Assembly (NCBI RefSeq): GCF_000429625.1
Contig: NZ_AUCF01000010.1
Coordinates: 62,001-126,000, forward strand
Reading direction: 5' to 3'
DNA: 64,000 bases
Source of the DNA: Azospirillum halopraeferens DSM 3675
Lineage (GTDB): Bacteria > Pseudomonadota > Alphaproteobacteria > Azospirillales > Azospirillaceae
Shown here: piece after piece, positions 8,836-16,759 of the stretch
Position numbering within the stretch: position 1 is the stretch's first letter
Layout: each line of letters begins with the position of its first letter
Made by a program: the position numbers and the translations under genes
The notes under the pieces: model-generated
What the model was told of the DNA's origin: nothing
The model's input: only the letters and a program-made list of their open reading frames with translations
Database searches by the model: none

Positions 8836-9435
8836 ATGACACTGTCGAACCTTCGTCTGCTCCTGACCGCGTGCGCGGCGGCCACGGCCTTCGGCACGGC
8901 CGTTCCGGCCCTTGCGGACGGGCCGAGCGGGGAGATGCTGGCCAGCACCTGCGCCGGCTGCCACGGCACCGACGGCGCCAGCCTGGGCCCGGCGGCGCCG
9001 ACCATCGCCGCCCTGTCGACCGACTACTTCGTGCTGTCCATGAAGGACTTTCAGACGGGCAAGCGGCCGTCGACCGTCATGGGGCGCATCGCCAAGGGTT
9101 ACACCGACGATCAGATCAAGGCGATGGCCGTCTTCTTCCAGTCCAAGCCCTTCGTTCGGACCGGACAGCCCGTCGACGCCGCCAAGGCGAAGGAAGGCAA
9201 GGCGCTGGCCAAGAAGTTCTGTGAGTCCTGTCACGAGGACGAGGGCCGCATCGGGGAAGGCGTCGGCGTCCTGGCCGGCCAGTGGCTTCCGTACATGGAG
9301 TTCTCGGTGGCGGACTTCCGCGCCGGCACCCGCGAGATGGAGAAGCGTCAGGCGAAGAAGTTCGAGGAACTGGCGGAGGCGCACGGCGACGCCGGGTTCT
9401 CCGCGATCCTGCACTACTACGCCAGCGTGAAGTGA
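8836..9435 (+). CDS. fccA: Diheme cytochrome c subunit of flavocytochrome c sulfide dehydrogenase
   Basis: This is a 199-residue periplasmic protein with a Sec signal peptide (about residues 1-29, ending ...VPALADG) and two c-type heme sites, CAGCH and CESCH, one in each of two cytochrome c folds. Length and layout match FccA, which accepts electrons from the flavoprotein FccB during sulfide oxidation. The identification rests on fccB lying 20 bp downstream. The ATG at 8836 follows CAGGGAG. It is the first convincing gene of a co-directional sulfur locus ending at soxZ. A generic diheme c4-type cytochrome would look similar without this context. Confidence 0.85.
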   Translation: MTLSNLRLLLTACAAATAFGTAVPALADGPSGEMLASTCAGCHGTDGASLGPAAPTIAALSTDYFVLSMKDFQTGKRPSTVMGRIAKGYTDDQIKAMAVFFQSKPFVRTGQPVDAAKAKEGKALAKKFCESCHEDEGRIGEGVGVLAGQWLPYMEFSVADFRAGTREMEKRQAKKFEELAEAHGDAGFSAILHYYASVK

Positions 9436-9455
9436 GCCGAGGGGGAACGCGCACC

Positions 9456-10748
9456 ATGACCATGATCGATCGCCGTACGTTCGTCGCCCTCGCCGGCGCG
9501 GTGTCCGCCACCGGTGTCCTCGGGGCCCCCTCCATCGCCCGGGCCGCCGGCCCGAAGGTGGTGGTGGTCGGCGGCGGCCCCGGCGGTGCCACCGCCGCCA
9601 AGTACCTGCGCCGCATGGACCCCACCGTCGAGGTCACGCTGATCGAGGCGAACAAGGAGTATTTCACCTGCTTCATGAGCAACGAGGTGCTGGCCGGTGA
9701 CCGCACCATGGACGGCATCCGTGTGGGCTACGACGGGCTGCGCAAGACGGGGATCACCGTCGTTCATGATCTGGTGACCGCCATCGACGGCGAGAAGAAG
9801 ACGGTGACCACCAAGGGCGGCCAGACCTTCGCCTATGACCGCTGCATCGTGGCACCCGGCATCGACTTCGTCTACGACAGCGTCCCCGGCTACAGTGCCG
9901 AGGCGGTGGAGACGGCGCCCCACGCCTGGAAGGCCGGGCCGCAGACGGCGCTGCTGCGCAAGCAGCTCGAGGCCATGCCCGACGGCGGCACCTTCGTGAT
10001 GGTCGCCCCGCCCAACCCCTTCCGCTGCCCGCCGGGCCCGTACGAGCGGGCCAGTCTGGTCGCCCACTATTTCAAGCAGCACAAGCCGAAGTCCAAGGTC
10101 ATCATCCTCGACCCCAAGGACGGCTTCTCCAAGCAGAAGCTGTTCGAGCAGGCGTGGGCCAGGTTCTATGGCTTCGGCACGTCCAACAGCATGATCGAGT
10201 GGGTGCCCGGCGCCAAGGGCGGCAAGGTGTCGAAGATCGACGTCGCCACCCTGACGGCGGACACCGAGTTCGACGCGATCAAGGCCGCCGTGCTGAACGT
10301 CATCCCCGGCCAGAAGGCCGGCCGGATCGCCTTCGACGCCGGCCTGACCGAGGGGAACTGGGCGCCCGTCAACAAGAAGACCTTCGAATCGTCGAAGGTG
10401 CCGGGCATCCACGTGCTGGGTGACGCGGGCGACGCGGCGGCCATGCCGAAGTCCGGCTATTCCGCCAACTCCCAGGCGAAGGTGACCGCGGCGGCGGTGG
10501 TGGCCCTGCTGAAGGGCAAGGAGGCGCCGGAGCCGGCCTACGTCAACACCTGCTACTCCATCGCCGGCAAGGACCACTGCTTCTCCGTGGCGGGCATCTA
10601 CACCTACGACAAGGAGAAGAACGCCATCGCCGAGGTGCCGGGCTCCGGCGGCCTGTCGCCGCTGGACGCCTCCGACGCCGACCGCAAGCGCGAGGTTGCT
10701 TACGCCCACAGCTGGTTCCGCAACATCGTCGCGGACAGCTGGGGCTGA
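9456..10748 (+). CDS. fccB: Flavoprotein subunit of flavocytochrome c sulfide dehydrogenase
   Basis: This 430-residue FAD-dependent sulfide dehydrogenase oxidises sulfide to sulfane sulfur in the periplasm and passes electrons to FccA. A twin-arginine signal ([12 protein letters not shown], cleaved near ARA at about residue 29) is followed at once by the FAD loop [17 protein letters not shown] cysteine in [12 protein letters not shown] and a cysteine-containing segment [12 protein letters not shown] near the C-terminus are candidates for the redox cysteines of this family. The start is the ATG at 9456, after gaggggga. Length fits FccB/SoxF. Tat export suggests the folded flavoprotein is exported and joins FccA in the periplasm. 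Confidence 0.92.
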   Translation: MTMIDRRTFVALAGAVSATGVLGAPSIARAAGPKVVVVGGGPGGATAAKYLRRMDPTVEVTLIEANKEYFTCFMSNEVLAGDRTMDGIRVGYDGLRKTGITVVHDLVTAIDGEKKTVTTKGGQTFAYDRCIVAPGIDFVYDSVPGYSAEAVETAPHAWKAGPQTALLRKQLEAMPDGGTFVMVAPPNPFRCPPGPYERASLVAHYFKQHKPKSKVIILDPKDGFSKQKLFEQAWARFYGFGTSNSMIEWVPGAKGGKVSKIDVATLTADTEFDAIKAAVLNVIPGQKAGRIAFDAGLTEGNWAPVNKKTFESSKVPGIHVLGDAGDAAAMPKSGYSANSQAKVTAAAVVALLKGKEAPEPAYVNTCYSIAGKDHCFSVAGIYTYDKEKNAIAEVPGSGGLSPLDASDADRKREVAYAHSWFRNIVADSWG

Positions 10749-10815
10749 CGGTCGCGCGGCCGCGCTCCGCTGCGGGGGCGCGGCCGCCACCTCATGGTCG
10801 GGGAGGCGGTGGATC

Positions 10816-11385
10816 GTGTTCGTTCGTTTGGGCAAGTGGTTCTCGCGCCCCTCCCTTTTCGGGGGCGGGCTGATCTTCATGGTGGGCGGCGGGGCGCTGG
10901 TGGCGCTGTTCCTGGGCGGATTCCACGCGTTTTCCGACTACACCAACCGACTGGAGTTCTGCATTTCCTGCCACGAGATGGAGAGCGGACCCTACGCCGA
11001 ATACGCGAAGACCATCCATTTCAACAACCGCACCGGCGTGCGTGCGGAGTGCGCGGACTGCCACGTCCCGAAGGAGTTCGGGCCGAAGCTGGTGGCCAAG
11101 GTGGTGGCGGCCAAGGACGTCTACCACTGGCTGCTGGGCACCATCGATACCAAGGAGAAGTTCGAGGCGCGGCGCCTTCAGATGGCGCAGCGCGTGTGGG
11201 GCCAGATGGAGGCGTCCGGGTCGCAGACCTGCCGCTCCTGCCATGATTTCCGTGCCATGGACCTGGAGGAGCAGGGCCGGCGCGCCCGCGCCCGCCACCC
11301 CGTCGCCATGGAAGAGGGCAAGCACTGCATCAACTGCCACAAGGGCATCGTGCACGAGCTGCCGCAAGGCTACGAGGGCGACTGA
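10816..11385 (+). CDS. NapC/NirT-family membrane-anchored tetraheme cytochrome c
   Basis: The 189 residues comprise one N-terminal membrane anchor (about residues 14-38) and a periplasmic domain with four CxxCH heme sites (CISCH, CADCH, CRSCH, CINCH). This architecture belongs to the NapC/NirT/CymA quinol dehydrogenases, which connect the quinone pool to periplasmic redox proteins. Placed between fccB and another multiheme cytochrome, it could run toward quinone during sulfide oxidation or feed electrons outward. The direction is not visible in the sequence. The start chosen is GTG 10816 after GGGAGG (10800-10806). The stop overlaps the next start as TGATG. Confidence 0.85.
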   Translation: MFVRLGKWFSRPSLFGGGLIFMVGGGALVALFLGGFHAFSDYTNRLEFCISCHEMESGPYAEYAKTIHFNNRTGVRAECADCHVPKEFGPKLVAKVVAAKDVYHWLLGTIDTKEKFEARRLQMAQRVWGQMEASGSQTCRSCHDFRAMDLEEQGRRARARHPVAMEEGKHCINCHKGIVHELPQGYEGD

Positions 11386-12701
11386 TGGTCCGGCGCATGA
11401 TCTCCCTCCCCGGTCTGCTGGTGGCCATGGCGCTGGTGGCGCTGCCCGCCGCCGCCGCGGCCGCCGACGGCGAACCGGCGTCCATCGCCCGCGGCGGCCG
11501 CCTCTACGACCACTGGATCAAGGAGTTGGGCGGCGACGCCCGGCGGGTGGCGGTGCGCGCCGGCGGGACGGCGACGGCGCCCGGGCGCTGCGTCACCTGC
11601 CACGGCTGGAACTACCGCGGCGCCGGCGGCGCGGCCGACCCGGGGACGAACCTGGACCACCTGGCCGGCGCCGACGGCACGGTGGTGCTGGGGGCGCTGG
11701 CCGACCCGGGGCATGGCTACGCCGACTTCATGGACCACCGGGATTTCGCCGACCTTGCCGCTTTCATCACCCGCGGCCAGGTGGCGACGGAACGATTCAT
11801 CGACCCCGCCACCGGCCGCGCCACCGGCGACGCCACCCGGGGCGATGTCTATTTCCAGACCATCTGCGCCAATTGCCACGGCACCGGCGGGCAGCAGATC
11901 GAGGACGCGCCGCCGCTGGGCGACCTGGCGCGCGGCGATCCGTGGATGGCGCTGCACACCCTGCTGAACGGGCATCCCGGCGGCGACATGCCGGCGCTGC
12001 GGGCGCTGCATCCGGCGGTGGTGGCGGACACCCTGGCGCGGCTTCAGGCGCTGCCGTCGCGCGAACCGCTGGCGTCGGTGGTGCGCGGCGGGCGCCTGTA
12101 CGACACCTGGTACAAGGAGAACCGGCGCACGCCGCCCGGTTTCGTGCACCCCGCCTATCCCGTGGACCTGCCCGCCGGCGTGCTGCCGCGCACCACCTGG
12201 CGGTGCAAGGAATGCCACGGCTGGGACTACCGCGGCCGCGACGGCGCCTACGGCGAGGACGCGCACCGCACCGGCATCAAGGGCATCCGTGCCATGGCGG
12301 GGGCCGATCCGGCCGCCGTGGTTGCGGTGCTGGGGGATGCCACCCACGCCTACGGCGGCCTGCTGAGTGCGCGCGACATGGCCGATCTCGCGGCCTTCGT
12401 CACCCGCGGGCAGGTGGACATGGACGCCGCCATCGACCGCGCCACCGGCCGGGCGCGTGGGGACGCCGCCGCCTACGCCGCCCATTACGAGACGATCTGC
12501 GCCCCCTGCCACGGCATGGACGGGCGCGACATCCGCACCATGCCGCCGCTCGGCCGGCTCGCCTCCGGCGATCCCTGGCGGGCGCTGCACGGCATCCTGA
12601 ACGGTCATCCCGGCGAGGTCATGCCGCCGCTGCGCGCCCTGTCGGACGACACGGTGGCCGGCATCCTTGCCTACACCCAGACCCTGCCGGGCCGCAAATA
12701 G
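11385..12701 (+). CDS. Tetraheme periplasmic cytochrome c made of two tandem diheme modules
   Basis: The protein has 438 residues with a Sec signal peptide (about 1-27). Two homologous halves follow, each with two heme sites: CVTCH and CANCH in module 1 (about residues 37-220), CKECH and CAPCH in module 2 (about 221-438). The halves share RGGRLYD, CHGW(N/D)YRG, ADLAAF(I/V)TRGQV, SGDPW/RGDPW and LNGHPG blocks at matching spacing, so this is a clear internal duplication. It is co-translated with the NapC-like gene. It is probably a soluble electron carrier or sulfur-compound dehydrogenase for the locus. I cannot name a characterised family, and thiosulfate dehydrogenase-like activity is only a possibility. 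Confidence 0.8.
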   Translation: MVRRMISLPGLLVAMALVALPAAAAAADGEPASIARGGRLYDHWIKELGGDARRVAVRAGGTATAPGRCVTCHGWNYRGAGGAADPGTNLDHLAGADGTVVLGALADPGHGYADFMDHRDFADLAAFITRGQVATERFIDPATGRATGDATRGDVYFQTICANCHGTGGQQIEDAPPLGDLARGDPWMALHTLLNGHPGGDMPALRALHPAVVADTLARLQALPSREPLASVVRGGRLYDTWYKENRRTPPGFVHPAYPVDLPAGVLPRTTWRCKECHGWDYRGRDGAYGEDAHRTGIKGIRAMAGADPAAVVAVLGDATHAYGGLLSARDMADLAAFVTRGQVDMDAAIDRATGRARGDAAAYAAHYETICAPCHGMDGRDIRTMPPLGRLASGDPWRALHGILNGHPGEVMPPLRALSDDTVAGILAYTQTLPGRK

Positions 12702-12745
12702 GCCCGGCCCCGGCAACTGCCGCTTACGCAGGAGGACGACAGCAC

Positions 12746-13837
12746 ATGGAAGAGGTATCGGTCCGTACGCTGGTGGCGGGCCTGGCGTTCCTCGCCGGCA
12801 TCGTGTTCGGCGCGACCGCCCAGAAGACCCACTTCTGCACCATGGGCGCCATTTCCGACATGGTGGTGATGGAGGACTTCCGCCGCTTCCGCTCCTGGCT
12901 CCTGGCCATCGCCGTGGCCATGGTCCTCAGCCAGGCGATGTGGTCGGCGGGGCTGATCAACCTGGACGCCTCGATCTACCGGACGGCCAATCTGGGCTGG
13001 GCCGGCGCCATCCTGGGCGGTCTGATGTTCGGCTTCGGCATGACGCTGGCCGGCGGCTGCGGCAACAAGACCCTGGTGCGCATCGGCGGCGGCAACCTGA
13101 AGTCGATCGTCGTCTTCATGATCGTCGGCGTCACCGCCTACATGACGCTGCGCGGCCTGATCGCCCTGGCCCGCATCGAACTGGAGAGCGCCACCAACGT
13201 GGATCTGGGGGTTCCCCAGGGGTTGGATGCCCTGCTGGGGGGGATCACCGGCATCCCCGCCGGCGGCCTGCGCCCGGTGCTGACGGCCATCGTCGCCGGC
13301 GCCATCCTGTGGTGGTGCTTCAAGGACGCCGCCTTCCGCGAATCCCGCAAGGACGTAGCGGCCGGCATCATCATCGGCCTGATGGTGCCGGTGGGCTGGT
13401 ACATCACCGGCGTGGCCGGCAACGACGACTTCGAGCCGACGCCGCTGTTCTCCTTCACCTTCATCGCGCCGATTGGCGAATCCCTGCAATACCTGATGAC
13501 CTTCACCGGGTCGTCCATCAACTTCGGCATCGCCTCGGTCGGCGGGATCATCACCGGGGCGTTCCTGATGGCGCTGGCCACCGGCACCTTCCGGGTGGAG
13601 GCGTTCACCGGCACCCGTGACATGCTCGGCAACATGGCCGGCGCGGTGCTGATGGGGGCCGGCGGCGTGCTGGCCCTGGGCTGCACAATCGGCCAGGGGC
13701 TGACCGGCCTGTCCACCCTGGCGGTGGGCTCGGCGCTGGCCTTCCTGTCGATCCTCGCCGGCGGCTTCTACGGCATCAAGTACCAGGAGGAAGGCACCTT
13801 CGGCGGCGCCCTGCGCGCCTCGCTGAGCCGCGGCTGA
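12746..13837 (+). CDS. YeeE/YedE-family sulfur-compound transporter
   Basis: This 363-residue inner-membrane protein has about 9-10 hydrophobic helices in two pseudo-repeats. It carries the conserved cysteine motifs of the thiosulfate importer family: THFCTMG near residue 31, GGCGNKTLVR near residue 110, and GCTIGQGLTG near residue 313. These cysteines relay thiosulfate or related sulfane sulfur across the membrane in characterised YeeE. The ATG at 12746 follows CAGGAGGA, 44 bp after the tetraheme cytochrome. The next gene is a TusA-like carrier, the usual partner. Substrate (thiosulfate, polysulfide or another) is not decided by the sequence. Confidence 0.88.
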   Translation: MEEVSVRTLVAGLAFLAGIVFGATAQKTHFCTMGAISDMVVMEDFRRFRSWLLAIAVAMVLSQAMWSAGLINLDASIYRTANLGWAGAILGGLMFGFGMTLAGGCGNKTLVRIGGGNLKSIVVFMIVGVTAYMTLRGLIALARIELESATNVDLGVPQGLDALLGGITGIPAGGLRPVLTAIVAGAILWWCFKDAAFRESRKDVAAGIIIGLMVPVGWYITGVAGNDDFEPTPLFSFTFIAPIGESLQYLMTFTGSSINFGIASVGGIITGAFLMALATGTFRVEAFTGTRDMLGNMAGAVLMGAGGVLALGCTIGQGLTGLSTLAVGSALAFLSILAGGFYGIKYQEEGTFGGALRASLSRG

Positions 13838-13892
13838 CCCTTCCCCGTCCGCATGTCACCCCTTGTCACCCGCTCACACCATCGGAGGTTCC

Positions 13893-14135
13893 ATGAGCAC
13901 CGACGTCACCGAGAAGCAGACCCTGGACGTGAAGGGCCTGAACTGCCCCCAGCCGCTCGTCAAGGCGAAGAAGGCCCTGCAGGGCGTGCCGGTCGGCAGC
14001 CTGCTGGAGGTGCACGCCACCGATCCCGGCGCGCGCGACGACTTCGCCTCGTTCTGCCGCTCCACCGGCCATGAGCTGGTCGAGCAGAAGGAGGAGGGCG
14101 GCGCCTTCATCTTCCTGATCCGCCGCAAGAAGTGA
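13893..14135 (+). CDS. TusA-family sulfur carrier / sulfurtransferase
   Basis: This 80-residue cytosolic protein has the TusA/SirA/YeeD signature GLNCPQPLVKAKKAL, where the cysteine of CPQP carries persulfide sulfur. The start is the ATG at 13893 after ATCGGAGG; the ORF's first Met at 13863 lacks a ribosome binding site. Directly downstream of the YeeE-type transporter, it is the likely cytosolic acceptor for imported sulfur. Length is typical of the family. No dsr, hdr or rhodanese gene is next to it, so the next acceptor is unknown. Confidence 0.88.
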   Translation: MSTDVTEKQTLDVKGLNCPQPLVKAKKALQGVPVGSLLEVHATDPGARDDFASFCRSTGHELVEQKEEGGAFIFLIRRKK

Positions 14136-14208
14136 GGCGGCGCGCGCCGGGCGGGGCGGGGTGGCTGCGGCCGCTTCGCCCGTCCCGGCGCGTGCGCCTT
14201 TCCATTAG

Positions 14209-14223
14209 GAAATTCTGAATTTC
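14209..14223 (+). promoter_or_regulatory. Inverted repeat before soxY
   Basis: GAAATT-CTG-AATTTC forms a 6-bp dyad in an AT-rich island within the otherwise GC-rich 125-bp tusA-soxY gap. It could be an operator (for example for an ArsR-type sulfur regulator) or part of an internal promoter. No regulator gene is adjacent. Confidence 0.3.
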
Positions 14224-14260
14224 AGGACGTCCGGTCCGCAAGAAACGGAGGAGCCCGACG

Positions 14261-14728
14261 ATGTCTCACACCAAGGGATGGGCGAGCCGCCGCGCCGTGC
14301 TGCAGGGCGGGGCCGCGCTGGCCGCCGCCGCCGCCGGCCTGCTCGCCGGCCCTGCCGCCGCCGGGGTCGAGGACGCGCGCAAGGCGCTGGCCATGCTGAC
14401 CGGCGGGGCGGTGCCCGTGGAAGGGCGCATCACCCTGTCCATGCCGCAGGTTGCCGACAACGGCGCCACGGTGCCGATGACCATCACCGTCGACAGCCCG
14501 ATGACGCCGCAGGACCACGTCACGGCGGTGGTCGTGGTGGCCGACGGCAACCCCGCGCCCGAGGTGGCGGTGTTCCGCTTCTCGCCCGAGATCGGCGTCG
14601 TCGACGTCAATGTGCGGGTGCGGATGGCCAAAACCCAGTCGGTCATCGCCGTGGCGCAGATGAACGACGGTTCCGCCTACATCGCCCGCGCCGAGGTGAA
14701 GGTCACCGTCGGCGGCTGCACCACCTGA
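14261..14728 (+). CDS. soxY: Thiosulfate/sulfide carrier subunit SoxY
   Basis: This 155-residue periplasmic sulfur-carrier protein has a Tat-type signal (SRRAVLQGGAALAAAAAG, processed near GPAAAG at about residue 36). The mature immunoglobulin-like domain is typical of SoxY, with the VSMPQVADNG-like and AEVKVTVGGC elements. The sulfur-binding cysteine sits on the C-terminal arm, which here reads VTVGGCTT instead of the usual GGCGG ending. It is followed 16 bp later by soxZ. The start is the ATG at 14261 after AAACGGAGGAG. Confidence 0.87.
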   Translation: MSHTKGWASRRAVLQGGAALAAAAAGLLAGPAAAGVEDARKALAMLTGGAVPVEGRITLSMPQVADNGATVPMTITVDSPMTPQDHVTAVVVVADGNPAPEVAVFRFSPEIGVVDVNVRVRMAKTQSVIAVAQMNDGSAYIARAEVKVTVGGCTT

Positions 14729-14744
14729 AGAAGGGTCAGGCACC

Positions 14745-15065
14745 ATGGACAAACCCCGCATCAGGGTCCCGGCGACCGCCCGCAAGGGCGAGATCGTCGA
14801 GATCAAGACCCTCATCCGCCATCCCATGGAATCGGGCCAGCGCAAGGACGCCTCGGGCGCGCTGCTTCCCCGCAAGATCATCAACCGCTTCGTCGTCGCG
14901 GCGAACGGCAGGACGATCCTGGACGCCGCGCTGTACCCGGCCATGGCGGTCGACCCGTTCATCGTCTTCAAGGCCCGCATCGACGCCGACACGAAGTTCG
15001 AGATGACCTGGTACGAGGACGGCGGCGCGTCGGTCAGCGAGAGTGCCGAGGTGAAGCTGGCCTGA
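14745..15065 (+). CDS. soxZ: Sulfur-oxidation protein SoxZ
   Basis: This 106-residue immunoglobulin-fold partner of SoxY contains the family blocks GEIVEIKTLIRHPMESGQRKD and FEMTWYEDGG. It has no signal peptide of its own, as expected because it is co-exported with Tat-dependent SoxY. It closes the sulfur locus and a hairpin follows at 15073. No soxA, soxX, soxB, soxC or soxD lies upstream or downstream within the window. Confidence 0.93.
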   Translation: MDKPRIRVPATARKGEIVEIKTLIRHPMESGQRKDASGALLPRKIINRFVVAANGRTILDAALYPAMAVDPFIVFKARIDADTKFEMTWYEDGGASVSESAEVKLA

Positions 15066-15072
15066 TCCGGAT

Positions 15073-15100
15073 GCACCCTCGCACCGGCGTGCAAGGGTGC
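15073..15100 (+). terminator. Hairpin after soxZ
   Basis: The outer arms gcaccct / agggtgc and inner arms gcac / gtgc are separated by a C/A mismatch, with a CGGC loop, starting 7 bp after the soxZ stop. No T run follows, so efficiency is uncertain. The position fits the end of the sulfur operon. Confidence 0.5.
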
Positions 15101-15208
15101 CTTCGATTCGAAGGAGGTGGAAAAATCCGCACCACCGACGTATAGGGTTGATCCCCCGGGCCCGTGATGGCCCGATGGAGGCCGATCACCCAGGAAAGAG
15201 CGCAGGTC

Positions 15209-16603
15209 ATGGCGGAGCGTTGGACCCCCGAGAGCTGGAAAACCAGGACGGTCAAGCAGATGCCCGTCTATCCCGACCGCACCAAGGTCGATGCGGTGGT
15301 GCAGCGCCTGTCCACCTATCCGCCGCTGGTCTTTGCCGGCGAAGCGCGCCGGCTGAAGGCGGCGCTGGCCGATGCGGCCGCCGGCAACGGCTTCCTGCTG
15401 CAGGGCGGCGACTGCGCCGAGAGCTTCGCCGAATTCCACCCCAACAACATCCGCGACACCTTCCGGGTGCTGTTGCAGATGGCCATCGTGCTGACCTTCG
15501 GCGCCGGCATCCCGGTGGTCAAGGTCGGACGCATGGCCGGCCAGTTCGCCAAGCCCCGCTCGGCCGATTACGAGACGGTGGAGGGCATGGAGCTGCCGTC
15601 CTACCGCGGCGACATCATCAACGGCTTCGATCCGACGCCGGAAGCCCGCATCCCCGATCCCGAGCGGATGATGCAGGCGTACACCCAGGCGGCGGCGACG
15701 CTGAACCTGCTGCGCGCCTTCGCCCAGGGCGGCTACGCCGACCTGCACAAGGTGCACCAGTGGACGCTGGGCTTTGTGGAGCGCTCCCCGGCGGGCGAGC
15801 GCATGCGCGACCTGGCCAACCGGCTGGACGAGGCGCTGGCCTTCATGGCCGCCTGCGGCATCACCGCGGAGACGACGCCGCAGATCCGCGAGACCGATTT
15901 CTTCACCAGCCACGAGGCGCTGCTGCTGCCGTTCGAGCAGGCGCTGACCCGCATCGACAGCACCACGGGCGAGTGGTACGACGTGTCGGCCCACATGCTG
16001 TGGATCGGGGACCGCACCCGCCAGCCCGACGGCGCGCACGTGGAGTTCCTGCGCGGCGTGCGCAACCCCATCGGCCTGAAGTGCGGCCCCACCACCGACC
16101 CGGACGAGCTGCTTCGCCTGATCGACCTGCTCAACCCCGCCAACGAGCCGGGGCGCCTGACGCTGATCGTGCGCATGGGGGCCGACCAGGTGGCGGACAA
16201 GTTCCCGCCGCTGCTGCGCCGGGTGCAGCAGGAGGGACGAGTCGTGGTGTGGTCCTGCGACCCCATGCACGGCAACACCATCAAATCGTCCAGCGGCTAC
16301 AAGACGCGCCCGTTCGAGCGGGTGCTGGCGGAGGCGCGGGCCTTCTTCGCCGTGCACCAGGCGGAGGGCACCCATGCGGGTGGCGTCCATTTCGAACTGA
16401 CCGGCCAGGACGTGACGGAGTGCACCGGCGGCGCCCAGGCGATCACCGACCACAAGCTGGCCCTGCGCTACCACACCGCCTGTGACCCGCGGCTCAACGC
16501 CAGCCAGTCGCTGGAACTGGCCTTCCTGCTGGCCGAAGAGCTGAAGAGCGCCCGCGAACGGCGCGACGCGGACCGTCGCGCTGCCGCCCGCGCCGCGGAG
16601 TAG
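15209..16603 (+). CDS. aroG: Class II 3-deoxy-7-phosphoheptulonate (DAHP) synthase
   Basis: This 464-residue enzyme condenses phosphoenolpyruvate and erythrose 4-phosphate, the first step of the shikimate pathway. It begins [19 protein letters not shown] and has the class II hallmarks [37 protein letters not shown] and [18 protein letters not shown]. Length fits the plant/mycobacterial-type class. The ATG at 15209 is chosen over the ATG at 15164 because homology starts there. The symbol follows the mycobacterial class II enzyme. Flanking hairpins on both sides suggest it is transcribed alone. Confidence 0.95.
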   Translation: MAERWTPESWKTRTVKQMPVYPDRTKVDAVVQRLSTYPPLVFAGEARRLKAALADAAAGNGFLLQGGDCAESFAEFHPNNIRDTFRVLLQMAIVLTFGAGIPVVKVGRMAGQFAKPRSADYETVEGMELPSYRGDIINGFDPTPEARIPDPERMMQAYTQAAATLNLLRAFAQGGYADLHKVHQWTLGFVERSPAGERMRDLANRLDEALAFMAACGITAETTPQIRETDFFTSHEALLLPFEQALTRIDSTTGEWYDVSAHMLWIGDRTRQPDGAHVEFLRGVRNPIGLKCGPTTDPDELLRLIDLLNPANEPGRLTLIVRMGADQVADKFPPLLRRVQQEGRVVVWSCDPMHGNTIKSSSGYKTRPFERVLAEARAFFAVHQAEGTHAGGVHFELTGQDVTECTGGAQAITDHKLALRYHTACDPRLNASQSLELAFLLAEELKSARERRDADRRAAARAAE

Positions 16604-16636
16604 CCGGCATTTCTGCCCGCCCGTCCTTCCGCCGGT

Positions 16637-16655
16637 CCTTCCACCCGGTGGAAGG
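16637..16655 (+). terminator. Palindrome after DAHP synthase
   Basis: CCTTCCACC-C-GGTGGAAGG is a perfect palindrome that would fold as a 7-8 bp stem, 33 bp after the stop. It lacks a T tract, and its symmetry also allows a protein-binding site ahead of the next gene. Confidence 0.45.
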
Positions 16656-16759
16656 GCGGCCGCTCCGGTGGCCGAAGCCTCTTCCCTCGCGCACGCCGCC
16701 CGTATAATGCTGACCGTTCGGCACAGCGGCGGCCACAGGGCCGGGACCGGGATCACGAC

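Noticed and set aside
11042..12745. N-terminal extension of the YeeE reading frame
   Set aside because: The frame is open for 568 codons upstream, but this overlaps the two cytochrome genes. The real start is the ATG at 12746 with a CAGGAGGA site.
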